DNA of 64,000 nt from Trinickia fusca (GTDB lineage Bacteria; Pseudomonadota; Gammaproteobacteria; Burkholderiales; Burkholderiaceae). Below the pieces are notes generated by a model, which ran no database searches, had not been told where the DNA came from, and saw nothing but the letters and a program-made list of their open reading frames with translations. The stretch is from positions 124,001 through 188,000 of the forward strand of contig NZ_RBZV01000005.1 of NCBI RefSeq assembly GCF_003628145.1. The letters are read 5' to 3'. Each line of letters starts with the position of its first letter. Positions within the stretch are counted from its first letter, which is position 1. Below are positions 63,770 to 64,000 of the stretch, piece by piece. The translations under genes were made by a program, and so were the position numbers.

Positions 63770-64000
63770 TCAGTCCACGCCGAACAGCGTGGCCGGCGTG
63801 ATGTAGAAATAGCCCATTTCGATGGCTTTCTCGATCAGCTCGGGCTTAGACGACACCGCGAACTTGTCCTTCAGGGCATCGATGTGATGTTCGACGGTTC
63901 TGACCGAGATCGAAAGCAGATCGGCGATTCGACGTGCCACGCCGCCGCGCAGCAGGAAAAACAAAATCTCGGTCTCGCGCGGCGTGAGATCGACTCCCTG
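63770..64000 (-). CDS. LuxR-family regulator, C-terminal part
   Basis: The window ends inside this gene; the visible 76 residues are its C-terminus. LTPRETEILFFLLRGGVARR and ISVRTVEHHIDALKDKF form a LuxR/NarL-type helix-turn-helix. It converges on the efflux operon. The sensor part lies beyond the window. Confidence 0.85.
   Translation of the reverse strand, partial: QGVDLTPRETEILFFLLRGGVARRIADLLSISVRTVEHHIDALKDKFAVSSKPELIEKAIEMGYFYITPATLFGVD

Overview
The window comes from a high-GC member of the Burkholderiaceae (Burkholderia sensu lato). The evidence is rpoD followed by tRNA-Ile(CAU), a tripartite RND efflux operon, and small genes of Burkholderia-type families. Chromosomal backbone lies at both edges: the 3' part of rpoD and tRNA-Ile at 1-1809, then an SPFH protein, a CPBP protease, a TetR regulator with a periplasmic adaptor / RND pump / outer-membrane factor operon, and the end of a LuxR-type regulator at 54627-64000.

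Between them sits one mobile element, a Tn7-like transposon of 52,817 bp (1810-54626). Its ends share a 10-bp inverted repeat that begins TGT, carry AT-rich repeated TnsB-type motifs, and are flanked by a perfect 5-bp duplication (CCGCT). The insertion point is inside the intrinsic terminator hairpin 30 bp downstream of tRNA-Ile; joining the two flanks rebuilds that hairpin. The transposition module is at the left end on the minus strand: a TnsA-TnsB fusion, TnsC and a single TniQ/TnsD. I see no CRISPR array or Cas gene.

The cargo is a defence island plus other modules. In order it holds: a decayed uracil-DNA-glycosylase-like gene; an AAA ATPase with a zinc-hook motif; a Hachiman pair (HamA/HamB); a GIY-YIG nuclease with a YhaO/YhaN-like nuclease-ATPase pair; a minus-strand cluster of small membrane and hypothetical genes; a PD-(D/E)XK protein; a Gabija-like pair directly followed by a reverse transcriptase; a DUF1493 gene beside a frameshifted gene; an H-NS-like protein with two DNA-binding tails; a DUF4236/LprI protein; and a 1976-residue DUF4011/DUF3320 helicase-nuclease.

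From about 45.9 to 47.9 kb there is a plasmid-like replication region: four 22-bp iterons in strict phase, a TrfA-like initiator and a second repeat family. It is followed by a PAAR / candidate toxin / small membrane protein cassette, an XRE regulator with paired operators, and small Burkholderia-type genes up to the right end.

Several cargo genes carry a single frameshift or stop (pseudogene 8809-9550, the gene at 22056-22354, 33561-33991, the PAAR gene at 48555, the gene at 53551-53829). This points to decay of cargo or to assembly indels. Functions are assigned from motifs read by eye; no database search was possible.
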